The notes under the pieces: model-generated
Told to the model about the DNA's origin: nothing
Database searches by the model: none
The model's input: the letters and a program-made list of their open reading frames with translations, nothing else
NCBI RefSeq assembly: GCF_034702125.1
Contig: NC_085873.1
Coordinates: 45,734,088 to 45,798,087 of the forward strand
Source: Engraulis encrasicolus
Taxonomy: Eukaryota; Chordata; Actinopteri; Clupeiformes; Engraulidae
DNA length: 64,000 nt
Direction: 5' to 3'
In this document: in pieces, positions 13,441-24,768 of the stretch
How positions within the stretch are numbered: the stretch's first letter is position 1
Layout of the letters: each line of letters begins with the position of its first letter
Program-made: the position numbers and the translations under genes

Positions 13441-15291
13441 GGCTTCCAGACGTCCCAAAAACAGTCGAACAGGAGGACACCTAGGAGGAGGGGACCGATC
13501 TGTCAGGACACAGAACTTGGAAGAGGGGGCAGGCTCGGAGGGGCAGGCAGAAACAGAGGGGCAGGAAGACTCAGAGGGAAAGGCGGACTCAGAGGGCTCA
13601 GACACGGGGCAGGTGGGCTCAGATAAGGGGCAGGCAGGCTCAGACATGGGGCAGGTGGGCTCAGACACGGGAAAGGCGGATTCGGGATGAGGAGAACAGG
13701 AGGACTGAGAGATAGGCACTGGAGGCTGGGCAACACTGACAGGAACAAAAACAGGAACCTTGACTGGCACAGTGATGGGAATGGTGACAGGAACAGGGAC
13801 TGAGACGAAGACGGGGACGGGCAAAGTCACAGTAACATGGCTGGACACTGGTGCAGGGAAACGAAAAAAACAAAAGGGAACATTGGCATGAACAGGGATG
13901 GACACAGGAATCGGCACCTGGATGCAGACTGGGACAGACACTTGGATGCTGACAGGTACAGTGACATGGACAGTAACTGGCACTGGGACAAAGGTGAGCT
14001 TGGACAATACTGGGTTGGACTGGGACAATACTGGGTTGGACTGGGACATGGGAGGCGGGACAGGCTGGGACGCAGGAGACGGGACAGGCTGGGACACAGC
14101 AGACGGGACAGGTTGGGACACAGCAGACGGGACAGGTTGGGACACAGCAGGAGGGACAGGCTGGGACACTGGAGGCGGGACAGGCTGGGACACTGGAGGC
14201 GGGACAGGCTGGGACACTGGAGGCGGGACAGGCTGGGACACTGGAGGCGGGACAGGCTGGGACACTGGAGGCGGGACAGGCTGGGACACTGGAGGCGGGA
14301 CGGGCCGGGACGCAGACACTGGAGGCGGAGCGGGCTGGGACGCAGACACTGGAGGCGGAGCGGGCTGGGACGCAGACACTGGAGACTGGACAAGCTGGGA
14401 CGCAGACACAAGAGACTGGACAGGCTGGGACGCAGACACAAGAGACTGGACAGGCTGGGACGCAGACACAGGAGACTGGACAGGCTGGGACGCAGACACA
14501 GGAGACTGGACAGGCTGGGACGCAGACACTGGAGACTGGACAGGCTGGGGAGCTAACGAAGACTGGGGGTCTGAAGCACATAGGGAGGCTGGGTCTGAAG
14601 CACATAGGGAGGCTGGGTCTGGAGCAGGAGAGGCTGGGTCTGGAGCAGGAGAGGCTGGGTCTGGAGAGGCTGGGTTCGGAGCAGGGCCTGGAGAGGCTGG
14701 GTCTGGAGAGGCTGGGTCTGGAGAGACCGAGCCAGCAGGACTGGAGGCGGAGCTGGTAAGACTGGAGCCGGGGCCAGCAAGACTGGAGGCGGAGTCATCC
14801 AGAAAGGGGGCGGAGTCATCTGGACCGGGGGCGGCGCCAGCTGGATCGGGGGCGGAGTCATCCGGACCAGGGGCGGCGCCAGCAGGATCGGGGGCGGAGT
14901 CAACCGGACCGGGGGCGGCGCCAGCAGGATCGGGGGCGGAGTCATCCGGACCGGGGGCGGCGCCAATGGAAATAAGGGCGGCGCCGGCAGGATCAGGGGC
15001 GGAGCCATCGGGACAGGGGGCGGAGCCAACAGGAACGGGGGCGGAGTCATTGGGAGCGGCGTCATCGGGGCAGGGGGCGGAGCCAACGGAAACAAGGGCG
15101 GCGCCAACTGCATCGGGAGCGGCACCAACTGGATCAGGGGCGGAGCCATCGGAGCCAACAGGAACGGGGGCGGAGCCAACAGGAACGGGGGCGGAGTCAT
15201 CAGGACAGGGGGCGACGGCAACAGGAACATGGGCGGCACCAACTGGATCAGGGGCGGAGCCATCGGAACCGGGGGCCAGAGACTGGTTCAC
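13432..15291 (-). CDS. LTR-element ORF B, repetitive Pro/Ser/Val-rich protein (619 codons)
   Basis: An open frame of 619 codons fills the 3' half of the element and stops at the polypurine tract. It is a chain of different minisatellite-coded repeats: SAPDP(V/A)GAA-type units (about 14790-15270), SPDPASP units (about 14600-14730), ten-residue QPVQSPVSAS units (about 14310-14550), eight-residue QPVPPPVS units (about 14040-14310), a valine-rich PVPVTVPV stretch (about 13740-13990), and SEPTCPVSEP units (about 13550-13690). No enzymatic domain, zinc knuckle or membrane segment is seen. It has no strong ATG of its own at the 5' edge and overlaps ORF A by 44 nt in another frame, so a single-base frame change would join the two. 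It may be the gag-like tail of one long protein, or it may not be translated. No function is known to me. Confidence 0.55.
   Translation of the reverse strand: MNQSLAPGSDGSAPDPVGAAHVPVAVAPCPDDSAPVPVGSAPVPVGSDGSAPDPVGAAPDAVGAALVSVGSAPCPDDAAPNDSAPVPVGSAPCPDGSAPDPAGAALISIGAAPGPDDSAPDPAGAAPGPVDSAPDPAGAAPGPDDSAPDPAGAAPGPDDSAPFLDDSASSLAGPGSSLTSSASSPAGSVSPDPASPDPASPGPAPNPASPDPASPAPDPASPAPDPASLCASDPASLCASDPQSSLAPQPVQSPVSASQPVQSPVSASQPVQSPVSASQPVQSLVSASQPVQSLVSASQLVQSPVSASQPAPPPVSASQPAPPPVSASRPVPPPVSQPVPPPVSQPVPPPVSQPVPPPVSQPVPPPVSQPVPPPVSQPVPPAVSQPVPSAVSQPVPSAVSQPVPSPASQPVPPPMSQSNPVLSQSNPVLSKLTFVPVPVTVHVTVPVSIQVSVPVCIQVPIPVSIPVHANVPFCFFRFPAPVSSHVTVTLPVPVFVSVPVPVTIPITVPVKVPVFVPVSVAQPPVPISQSSCSPHPESAFPVSEPTCPMSEPACPLSEPTCPVSEPSESAFPSESSCPSVSACPSEPAPSSKFCVLTDRSPPPRCPPVRLFLGRLEAVP
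14041..14550 (-). repeat. 24-bp and 30-bp coding minisatellites
   Basis: About eleven 24-bp units (GGGACAGGCTGGGACACTGG-like, coding QPVPPPVS on the minus strand) run into 30-bp units with an added GCAGACAC. All unit lengths are multiples of three, so frame is kept. Confidence 0.92.
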
Positions 15292-16447
15292 AGACGGGCT
15301 GACCTCTCGGCGGCGCGGGGTCGGGGTGACCTCTCGGCGGCGCGGGGTCGGGGTGACCTCTCGGCGGCGCGGGGTCGGGGTGACCTCTCGGCGGCGCGGG
15401 GTCGGGCTGACCTCTCGGCGGCGCGGGGTCGGGCTGACCTCTCGGCGGCGCGGGGTCGGGCTGACCTCTCGGCGGCGCGGGGTCGGGCTGACCTCTCGGC
15501 GGCGCGGGGTCGGGCTGACCTCTCGGCGGCGCGGGGTCGGGCGGACCTCTCGGCGGCTCAGGGTCGCACGAACCTCTCGGCGGCCTCATGGGGTCCTTGG
15601 GGGCAGAACCGTATTCAGGCAGGGCAAAACTTGAGACAGGCAGATCAGAACTTGAGACAGGCAGAGCAGAACTTGAGACAGGCAAGACAGAACTTGAGAC
15701 AGGCAGAGCAGAACTTGAGACAGGCAAGACAGAACTTGAGACAGGCAAGACAGAACTTGAGACAGGCAAGACATCAGGGACAGACCCAACTGCTTGAGAG
15801 TCACTTAGCTTGGCATCATGTGGATCGGCGATCTCCTTCTTGACCGTCTCACTGGCGTCAGCCGGAGCGTCAGGGTCAGCCGGAGGCACTGGGTCAGACG
15901 GAGTGACTTTCTCCATGGGTTCAGGCAGGTCACAAGGCACAGACAGGCAAGGACCATGGTCACTCTTCTGGGAGCGCAACAGGGCCTGGATATGGCGCAC
16001 CAGGGCCTCCAACTTCGGATGGGTTGGAAACTCCTCAGCTGGAGTGAGCACTGGTGGGTTGACAGACAGGGGCTGTTGCGTTGGGCAGGATGGGCCAGGA
16101 CTGGCCGATGGGCACGTTGGCTCGGGAAGGACGTGCGAGTAGGCTGGCTCCTCCAGGGCGGGTCGTCGGCGGCCCTTATGACGCCGTTTCTGTCGCCTCC
16201 TCCTGGTGGGTCTCCAGTCCTCCTCCAAGCAGTAGTCCTCCTCTTCAGAGCCAACCAGGTACCACTCATCAACCTGCGGCAGGGGAGGAAGTGGCGTGCG
16301 TCGAATAGCCAGCCGAGTTCCCGAAAACTGACTGGACGTTCCGGGCTGGGACAGGGCTGGCTGGATGGAAAGGTGCCCGACGCGCAGTGACCTTGGTGTG
16401 GCAGCCTCAGCCAAGAATGCCGCTGGGTTTCGTAGTGGTGGTGCCAT
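15248..16447 (-). CDS. LTR-element ORF A, acidic/basic head plus Pro-rich repeats (399 codons)
   Basis: The chosen start is the ATG three bases inside the 5' LTR edge (16447-16445), reading MAPPLRNPAAFLAEAATPRS. The frame also stays open 11 codons back into the LTR to an ATG at 16480. The first roughly 210 residues are non-repetitive: an acidic patch (GSEEEDYCLEED) is followed by a strongly basic run (RPTRRRRQKRRHKGRRR) that could bind nucleic acid or act as a nuclear signal, then a segment with PKLEALVRHIQALLRSQ that could form a helix. After this come seven-residue LPVSSS(V/A) repeats (about 15615-15775) and eleven nine-residue GQPDPAPPR repeats. It could be a gag-like protein, but I see no gag motif. 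The ATG overlaps the place where a primer-binding site (TGG...) should lie. Confidence 0.6.
   Translation of the reverse strand: MAPPLRNPAAFLAEAATPRSLRVGHLSIQPALSQPGTSSQFSGTRLAIRRTPLPPLPQVDEWYLVGSEEEDYCLEEDWRPTRRRRQKRRHKGRRRPALEEPAYSHVLPEPTCPSASPGPSCPTQQPLSVNPPVLTPAEEFPTHPKLEALVRHIQALLRSQKSDHGPCLSVPCDLPEPMEKVTPSDPVPPADPDAPADASETVKKEIADPHDAKLSDSQAVGSVPDVLPVSSSVLPVSSSVLPVSSSALPVSSSVLPVSSSALPVSSSDLPVSSFALPEYGSAPKDPMRPPRGSCDPEPPRGPPDPAPPRGQPDPAPPRGQPDPAPPRGQPDPAPPRGQPDPAPPRGQPDPAPPRGHPDPAPPRGHPDPAPPRGHPDPAPPRGQPVCEPVSGPRFRWLRP
15301..15590 (-). repeat. 27-bp coding minisatellite, 11 copies
   Basis: Eleven units at exact 27-bp spacing (CCTCTCGGCGGCGCGGGGTC...), coding nine-residue proline-rich repeats on the minus strand. 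The last two or three units are more diverged. Confidence 0.95.
15615..15775 (-). repeat. 21-bp coding minisatellite
   Basis: About seven to eight units of GAACTTGAGACAGGCA(A/G)(A/G)(C/G)CA, coding LPVSSS(V/A) on the minus strand. Confidence 0.92.
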
Positions 16448-16449
16448 TC

Positions 16450-17345
16450 TGTCAGGGTTTTCAGACAAGGAGTAACCCAAATGCAGGCACAGTAGACGGC
16501 TGAGGCTTCAGGACAAACTTAGGTTTTCTTTTTATTTTAAGACGCGAGAAACAAAATCAAACACTACAAATAGCAACGCTCAGAAGATCCAAGAACTACA
16601 AATCAAAATACCCACGAGGGGGAAAACAGGTAGAGACTAACAAAACTAACAGGAAAACTGACATTACAAGATTCACAGAGGGACAGACTTACGGCAAGAC
16701 GAGACCTAACAATGGCACCACACAGGACAACAGGAAACACAAGGTTTAAATACACAGGGAAGTTAACAAGGAACATTACACAATAGGCCAGGGCAAACAA
16801 GACACAGGTGAGTAGACTAATACTAATAACGAGGAAACGAGAACAAGACAGGTGGAACAAGATCAAAAGCAATGAACAGGTAACCATGAAACAGGGGGCA
16901 TGACAAAACTAAGAACCGAACAGGTGAACCAAATGACAGAGAACGATGACTGGGCCAACAATAGGGTAAAGAGGTAACAAGGTAACAGGAACAGGACGAG
17001 CTAAGACTACCAGGGCAACACAACAGGTGAAAACACTACAGGAGGGCCGATGGCAAGCAAACAGATGAGGGGAAGCGAGACAAGATGCAGGTGAGGACAA
17101 TCAGAACAGCAAGACGGCACTAAGGGCAATAATTAAGACATTAGGAACAGGAAACTAACTAAGAACAGGTGGAGCACAATCGGGGGCGGGGTAGAAACAT
17201 GACAGGAAAACACAGGAGCACAATAACAGGATGAAAATGTAAACAAAAGCACATGGACAGCAAGGCAGACAAGAAACGGGACGCATAGGGTAAAACACGG
17301 GGAAACATCAGTCCAACACAACAACACAGAGTCCAGATCCTGACA
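16450..17345 (-). repeat. 5' LTR (right copy)
   Basis: 896 bp, seemingly identical to 12525-13420. Because the element is on the minus strand, transcription would start within this copy and run leftward. I did not identify a TATA box with confidence. Confidence 0.95.
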
Positions 17346-17417
17346 CAGTCACAGGCAAGCAGTTTCTCACAATTGCCAACTTTTAAGTGAGGCCAAGTGG
17401 ATGAGTTCACACGATTA

Positions 17418-18141
<724 letters not shown>

Positions 18142-18446
18142 GATACAAAAGTGGGAGGGGAGAGGAGTGGAGAAGAAAATGAAGGAAAAGAGAAGAAAAG
18201 CAGAAAGGGAGAGGAGAGATGAGTGGGAACGAGATGGCAAGAGGCGAGGATCGCACTGTAACCACATAATACGCCTCACTATGCTGTTGAGGGTTTTTTT
18301 TTTGCTGATCTTAAGAAGTCAGAAATAGCGCTTAGCACTTACATCTTCTCTTTATTTGTTTTTCCCACGCCAGGAGATCAGCAGAAATCCAGTTTTGGAG
18401 TTGTGATTTCATCAGCATTTTATTAGATATCTGCCAGACTGTTCAA

Positions 18447-18700
18447 CATGGGCCGCCACAAGACATAAGCAGAGTACGCAGAGTGCCTAGGGCACCAACC
18501 ACTGCTTGGGGTACCACACCAACTCGCGGTCTCTTAAATTGAGCTTGACAAAAAAAAAAACGTAATGGAAAAAAATGAATTACATTACAAAAAATATGTA
18601 TTAATCAGTAGATTATTATTGTTATGATTTAATGTTGGTGGGGGGGGGGGTGGCTCCTGACCAATTATTTAGGGCCTCCAAAACCTTAGCAGCGGCCCTG
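18447..18700. mobile_element. hAT-type MITE
   Basis: Starts CATGGGCCGC and ends GCGGCCCTG. The flanks CTGTTCAA (18439-18446) and TTGTTCAA (18701-18708) are an 8-bp target duplication with one change. 254 bp. Confidence 0.82.
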
Positions 18701-18708
18701 TTGTTCAA

Positions 18709-19071
18709 TTCCCGACGTCTGATCTTCACCTGCAGTATTCAGTCAGTGATCTTATAAAGAAAGAGACGTCATTCATCCATGTGATGTCGGGTGAACGTCC
18801 CTTTAGGAGTCTTGAGGTTGAGAACAAATGTAGTCCCCTTAGCGCTATATATGGCGGTAGCGCACTTCTTGTGCAAACACCTCAAAAAGAAGGAGGGGAG
18901 ACCCAACTTGAGCAAACTATTGCATTGGGTGGGCGTGGTTTGAATCCTCTTTATTACTCTACCCTCTTTGATTCAGTATTATATCAGTCGTCATTTCATT
19001 CTGCCTGAAAAAAAATTTTTTTCCCCGTGAAAATTGGAAGTCTGTCTGACGCAGGGGAGAGTTCACACCAT
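18709..19071. other. no gene seen
   Basis: Unique-looking sequence. Nothing coding could be supported. Confidence 0.5.
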
Positions 19072-19377
19072 GGGTGCATTCCAATATGTGACCTTGCGTC
19101 CTCCACTTGTGCTTGTGGCCTCACCCCACCTCCTGGTTCTGCCTCTGTGGAGAAAACAATAAAGTTTCCCAGCTGTCAACCTAGCCACAACAATTTTCGG
19201 GGGACTGTTTTTCATTCACCATCCAGTTTACAGATGAGAAAATGACTTAACAATTGTGCTTTTGCGAGATATTGAAATATAATGCTGTTGTCAGTGATGT
19301 CATCATGACATATTACATCCTGGTACGAGGCCACAAGCACAAGTGGAGGACGCAAGGTCGCATATTGGAACGCACCC
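19072..19377. mobile_element. MITE with about 50-bp inverted ends
   Basis: Left end GGGTGCATTCCAATATGTGA and right end its near complement. Pairing includes CTTGCGTCCTCCACTTGTGC and extends about 50 bp. I could not define a target duplication with certainty. Confidence 0.82.
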
Positions 19378-19622
19378 CATGTGACACGAGTCCACACCTC
19401 TGCTTGTTGCTGTGTAATGTTCTGTGTGCAGTGTTGATGAGCGAAAATCAACGTCAAAACACTCAAAAGACCAGGGAAGGATTTTAAAATAGCTTGAGAA
19501 CCGCACCTCTCTATCTGTTAACAAAAAAAATCAAAATTAAAAATTTGTGAAACTGTATCAAGATGAGTGAGAAGGTCATTGCTGGATAGTCAGAGGAAAA
19601 GAGGAGAAAAAACGACCTAATA

Positions 19623-19730
19623 CACAGTAAATGCTGTGGTGTTAATTCAACACTTATAGAGTTGATTTGACATCATTTGGACTCAAATGAACTCTCTAAG
19701 TGTTAAATGAGCACTGCGGAATTTACTGTG
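19623..19730. mobile_element. 108-bp palindromic MITE with TA target
   Basis: CACAGTAAATGC...GAATTTACTGTG ends flanked by TA at 19621-19622 and 19731-19732, with internal GTGTTAA/TTAACAC-like pairing. Tc1/mariner-like by target. Confidence 0.75.
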
Positions 19731-19732
19731 TA

Positions 19733-19982
19733 CTAACAGCGAGGAGCGATTCCTGACCATAGAACATGAAATATTTTTCCTAGAAGGAGGTGGGAAGAAG
19801 AATTAACTTCTGAACCTGTTCCAAGAATGCAATTCATGACCTTTTCTGTGTACATGTATCGTGGAAAAGACATACGGCACTGCACAGTGCAGTGGTAGGT
19901 ATAAGAAAAGAGGCTTTGGGTGAACACAACTGTGTGCCTGCCCAGTGCAGTTAAGAGACCTTGAACTGAAGAAATACAGCTA

Positions 19983-20074
<92 letters not shown>

Positions 20075-21150
20075 TGAATACTTTGCTGTGGGGAAAAATA
20101 TGATTCTGGTGAATTCTGTCTGTCTGTCTGTTTGTGTGTCTGTCTGTCTCTCTCTCTCGTATTTTTCCCTGTTGAGGATTCATACATGACGCACGCACGC
20201 ACGCGCACACGCACACGCACACGCACACGCACACGCACACACACAGACACACACACACGTGCGTGATAGATGCCTATGTACCTGGTTTCCTCAGGTGTAT
20301 TGCAGGCCGCCTCTTCAAGGGAATGACTCATGACAAGCTTTGGGTTATATGGACACCAGGGTTTAGTGTGTGTCATGTCTATGGCACTTGGACTAGAGCG
20401 CAATGGAGTAGAGTAGAGTAGTGCAGTTCAGTTTAGTCTTTTGGTGATACAACAGTGACCCCTACTGGTCACAGAGGGAACTAGGGGTAAGTCTAGTGCT
20501 TTACGTTTACGGCAGGTATCGTAGGAAAGAGTAGAGTTTAGTGTGTGGTGATACAGCAGTGACACTTTCTGGTGAAATAGGGAGCCAAAACATGACACAT
20601 AGCCTATACAGTATACAGCACATAATGATGTAACCCACCACATTAATTTGTTTAAAATTCAACTGGGGGAGTGAATTATCTTCTCATGTGCACCATGCAG
20701 AAAGAAAGAAAGAAAAAGAACGAAAAAGAAAAGGAATATCGATGAAATAAAGAAAAACAATTTTGTTTGGATTATCATAATTCAAGTTTTGTCTTTAGGT
20801 GTTGCACAAGTCAAGTGAAGTCAAGTCAGCTTTTATTGTCTGTGGAGGAATAGGAGCTCAAACTGCTTATTTTAAATAACCAAGTAAAAAATCAGCACGG
20901 TTTAACTTAAATCAAAGTTCAGAATTCTCAGTTCATTTAAATCCTTATTGTAAGGATTGTGTGTATATGTGTGTGAGACAATATTTGGAGCTATACTTGA
21001 ATTATACAAGCATTCCTTGCTTTCTAATGCTGTTGTTAGAATAGTCTTTCTCAAGGGGGGCTCTTAAGACATTGGAGAGCCATTTGGGGGAGTTGCGATG
21101 GATACAGCTGAGAGGGGGGCTGCTCAGTTGCAAGGGAGGTGCATTAGTCT
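19733..21150. other. no gene; microsatellites
   Basis: Contains a long (TC)n run at 19984-20065, a TCTG/TCTC run near 20117-20158, and a (CACGCA)n-type array at 20190-20259. Nothing coding is supported. Confidence 0.6.
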
Positions 21151-21158
21151 GTCTATGG

Positions 21159-21533
21159 CAGGGGTGTCAAACTCAGGCCCGGGGGCCAAATCTGGCCCGC
21201 GGAGTCACTTTATTTGGCCCGCGAGATCATTTCAAATGTGTATTACAGTTGACCCTCATACATCATTAATGTACAGTTTACCAAGACTTGAACATGAAAT
21301 TTGGTGTTTCTCAGAAGTATGAGCGGGCCCAGGCCAATGAGACAGCTCACACTCCTATGCAATACAATATGAGTGTGTGAAATTGAACTATGAGTGTGTG
21401 AAATTGAACTATGAGTAAGTGCGTGCCTGTAGGATTTTAGTCCATTTATTACAAATAAATCTTGAGTTCGGCCCTCGACTTCGTTCCATATTTTGATTTT
21501 TGGCCCTCGGTCAATTTGAGTTTGACACCCCTG
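21159..21533. mobile_element. hAT-type MITE
   Basis: Starts CAGGGGTGTCAAACTCAGGC and ends GAGTTTGACACCCCTG. Perfect 8-bp target duplication GTCTATGG at 21151-21158 and 21534-21541. GGCCC-rich subterminal repeats. 375 bp, no ORF. Confidence 0.93.
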
Positions 21534-22867
21534 GTCTATGGTATTGTTGTGGTTGATGTTTTATAAAACACATTTGAGCAATTTGGTGCTACAGTTGCTA
21601 CATAAGCTCAATTATTTATTTTTAATCTTGTCTGCAGTTAAAAACTACCCTTCCTTGCAATGAATGGATTTAATCAGACCGATGACCCAGGTTCTAAATG
21701 GCAATGAAGTGCACAGTCATTTGCTTTAGTGCAGTGATTCTCAAAGTGTGGTCCGGGGACCACTAGTGGTCCGCAACAAAGCTCAGGTGGTCCGCGAGGG
21801 GATTTCTACTTTTCCAAGGCAAGCTAGCAGTAGGCTACTAACCCCAACTCCGATGAAGTTGGGACGTTTGGTAAACAGTGAATAAAATCAAAATGCTATC
21901 ATTTTCAAAACACTCAATCTATTCATTAGATGGAGAATAGTGAAAAGACAACATATTAAGTGTTAAAACCGAGAAAAAATATTGTTTTGGGGGACATATG
22001 TACTCATTTCTAATTTGAGAAATCCAACACGTCTCAAAAGAGTTGGGACGGGGACAATAAATGGCAGCAAATGTCGAGGAAGACTAAAAAAAAAACAAAA
22101 GACAACACTTAACAGTTAATTACATTAACTGATGAGATTGTTTTATATAAAAACAGTGTTAATTCATATATTGGACATGTTTTTAACAGCTTAAATGGTG
22201 GGTGTATTCTTGTTTTGCAATGTTTTCCTTTCTGTAGTGCTTACAGTGTGACAGGTCTTGACCAAAAACCCACCATTTTATCACATGCTGGTCCTTATGA
22301 TGGAGCCAAACTGTTAAAACATAGTAGAGAATGCAATTTGACCTTAATATGTGGCAGTAATCGAAGATCTCCCTTCAAAATATAATGCATGAGTGGCTTT
22401 TCATGCTGTTTAAAACCCATTTATACCATTCAGCACTGTATTTAACTCTACAGATGAGTAAGAACATCTTAACCAATGCACTACTGCATCTGCATGCCAT
22501 CATGGAGGCTGACTTTTGAAGCTAGCACTAACACAAGTTGGATGGTCCATTTTCACTGTAGCACAGGATGTGCAATGCTCTATTATTGTCAAAAAGAATG
22601 GACTTCTACAACTTCTGCTGACTTCTGTAAGCAAAGGACAGTTTCCCATGTATTCTGGGTCTATTTCAAGTGAGCTCAGGTGCTTAGGAGAATGTTAAAC
22701 CCCTGTGTCATTTTCAAGCATTAACACTAGAACTACCACGGAGGGGTCAATTGACCTTTTTACCTAAAAGCCCCACAAGAGGGTCATTTGACCCTTTGGA
22801 CCCCCTGCGGACACTCCTTTTGTTGTGGAAATGTGGCTGTTAGCAGCTCACAGCTGTCACTTGAGAC

Positions 22868-22990
<123 letters not shown>

Positions 22991-23181
22991 ATCATTTCCA
23001 ATGCCTGTTGAGTGCTGTATCTCTGCATCTTCGTTCCATGGAGAGGAGCTTCTTTCACCACAAAATTCTTGAGGGAAGTGAAGCAGTAGTCCACATGCAC
23101 TGGTATTTATCCATCTAACAATTGCCAGGTTACATTCACATGAGTCGTTATGGTCACATGGCATGGGAGATTCACACGTTA

Positions 23182-24768
23182 CACTTTTTCTCGATTGGTT
23201 TGGCTAATTTCTCGAAACTGACATGACATTCTCAAAACAACACGGACAAATCCCCAAACCAACTTGCAATTTCCCAAAACAGAATGGCATTTTTCATTGC
23301 TTTCATCAGATATCAAATGCTTTGTACATGTCTCAAATGTTTTGTACATCTCTGCAGATGGATATGTACAAATACCCTTCAGTTGACACATTCAGCATAC
23401 ATTTAGCACATTTTCCAAATAAATTGACCTTGCTTATCTAAACGAATTAGACAATTCTCAGTCTAATGGTTGCCCTCTCCAAAACACGTCAGCATTATTT
23501 CATTGTGTAAGTCATCATATGCAAAGTGGTCTACGCAATTCCCAAAACAGTCAATTTCATTACATAGTAAATTCATGACAGTGTTCAACAGGTCAGATGG
23601 TATTGTAACTTTACTAGTTAGAAAATAATTTTACAACCGTGTATACAACAGTTTCCTCTGTTATTTGGCTAATTTCATGACACTTTTTCAAACGACATTG
23701 CTAGTTGCTTTGGCATTTGTCCATGTTATTTTGAGAATGTTATCTCTGTTTTGAGAAATGAGCCAAACCCATGATAAACCTATATGGGCATTACTTTATG
23801 TATATGAATTTACAGTAATGAAAGTTACTGATAAATGTCCTTGGTAAATTATCTGTGTTGTCAAACATGTCAAACAATGGTTTCACTCACTTTTTCATTT
23901 TTATACATAGTCGAAATCTGTTAGCTGAACGTAGGTAAAACACCTAACCATTTTGACTGGCAGTGCTTACACAATGGCAAAGGGACAATGTATTTTGGGG
24001 GTACTGATGATATATGTGGGGAAGAAATTTAGTTTTGACGCATGGGTAAACTGTTTTTGGGGTGATATGAGCGAGTGATGAGGATCCATGTAGTTATGCT
24101 GAACCATCCAGTTTATTTTGACAGAAGGACTAAATGAATGCAAATGAGCCAAAGCAATTGAGAAGGATCTATGCCATTTTGATGGTACTGACTATTTATA
24201 TGTGAGACGGTTTAGTGCTGATGCAAGAATGAGGTGTTTTGGGAGGTATATGACATTTTGCTAGTTATCTGAACTGTTGAAGTGTAAGCGTGTTTGGCCA
24301 AATGACCCAATGGTTATAGGAATGTCATCTCAGTTTCAAGAAATGAGCCAAACAAATCGAGAAAAACTGTAATTCAACCATTATCTGGTTGCAGTCATAT
24401 GATTCGTCATGATCACATGGGACAGTCACACATTCATTGATGACTTATATGAAGAAAATGTGCTGACCTCTTTTCAGGACAACCATTACACTGAGAATCA
24501 ACCAATTGGGATAGATCAGCAAGGTACATTCATTTGAAAATTGTACTAAATGTAAGCTGATTGTGTTAACTGTAGGATACTTGTACATAGCCATTTGCAA
24601 GGATGTACTAAATGATTGAGACATGTACAAAAGCATTTGAAATTTGATGAAAGCAATGATAAATGCCATTCTGTTGTGAGGAACTGCAAATTAGTTTTGG
24701 GATTTGTCCATGTTTTGAGAATGACATCTCAGTTTCTAGAAATTAGCCAAACCAATGGAGAAAAACTG
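23182..24768. mobile_element. TA-flanked element with about 280-bp inverted ends, level 4
   Basis: Left end CACTTTTTCTCGATTGGTTT and right end AACCAATGGAGAAAAACTG are flanked by TA (23180-23181, 24769-24770). The inverted arms stay aligned for about 280 bp with roughly 15-20% mismatch by eye. Internal copies of the end motif (near 23650-23780 and 24315-24370) show that end sequences have been duplicated. No ORF; Tc1/mariner-like by target only. Confidence 0.8.

Larger units (their letters stand above)
12525..17345 (-). mobile_element. LTR retrotransposon, very young, non-autonomous
   Basis: Two direct repeats of 896 bp (12525-13420 and 16450-17345) both begin TGTCAGG and end CCTGACA, giving TG...CA ends with a 7-bp inverted repeat. 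The 5-bp target duplication CAGTC lies at 12520-12524 and 17346-17350. The G-run on the minus strand next to 13421 is a polypurine tract and sets the orientation as minus: the 5' LTR is the right-hand copy. The roughly 3.0-kb interior has no recognisable gag, protease, reverse transcriptase, RNase H or integrase. It is almost filled by two proline-rich open frames built from minisatellites. It probably depends on enzymes of a full-length Ty3/Gypsy-like relative; this is inference from LTR form and 5-bp target. Confidence 0.95.

Noticed and set aside
13898..15634. 578-codon open frame on the plus strand
   Set aside because: It is the mirror of the minus-strand minisatellite frames. Unit lengths divisible by three keep all frames open. 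Orientation of the LTR element and the non-repetitive head favour the minus strand.
14041..15775. Possible CRISPR array
   Set aside because: Repeats are head-to-tail with no spacers of constant length, lie in a eukaryotic LTR element and code for peptide repeats.
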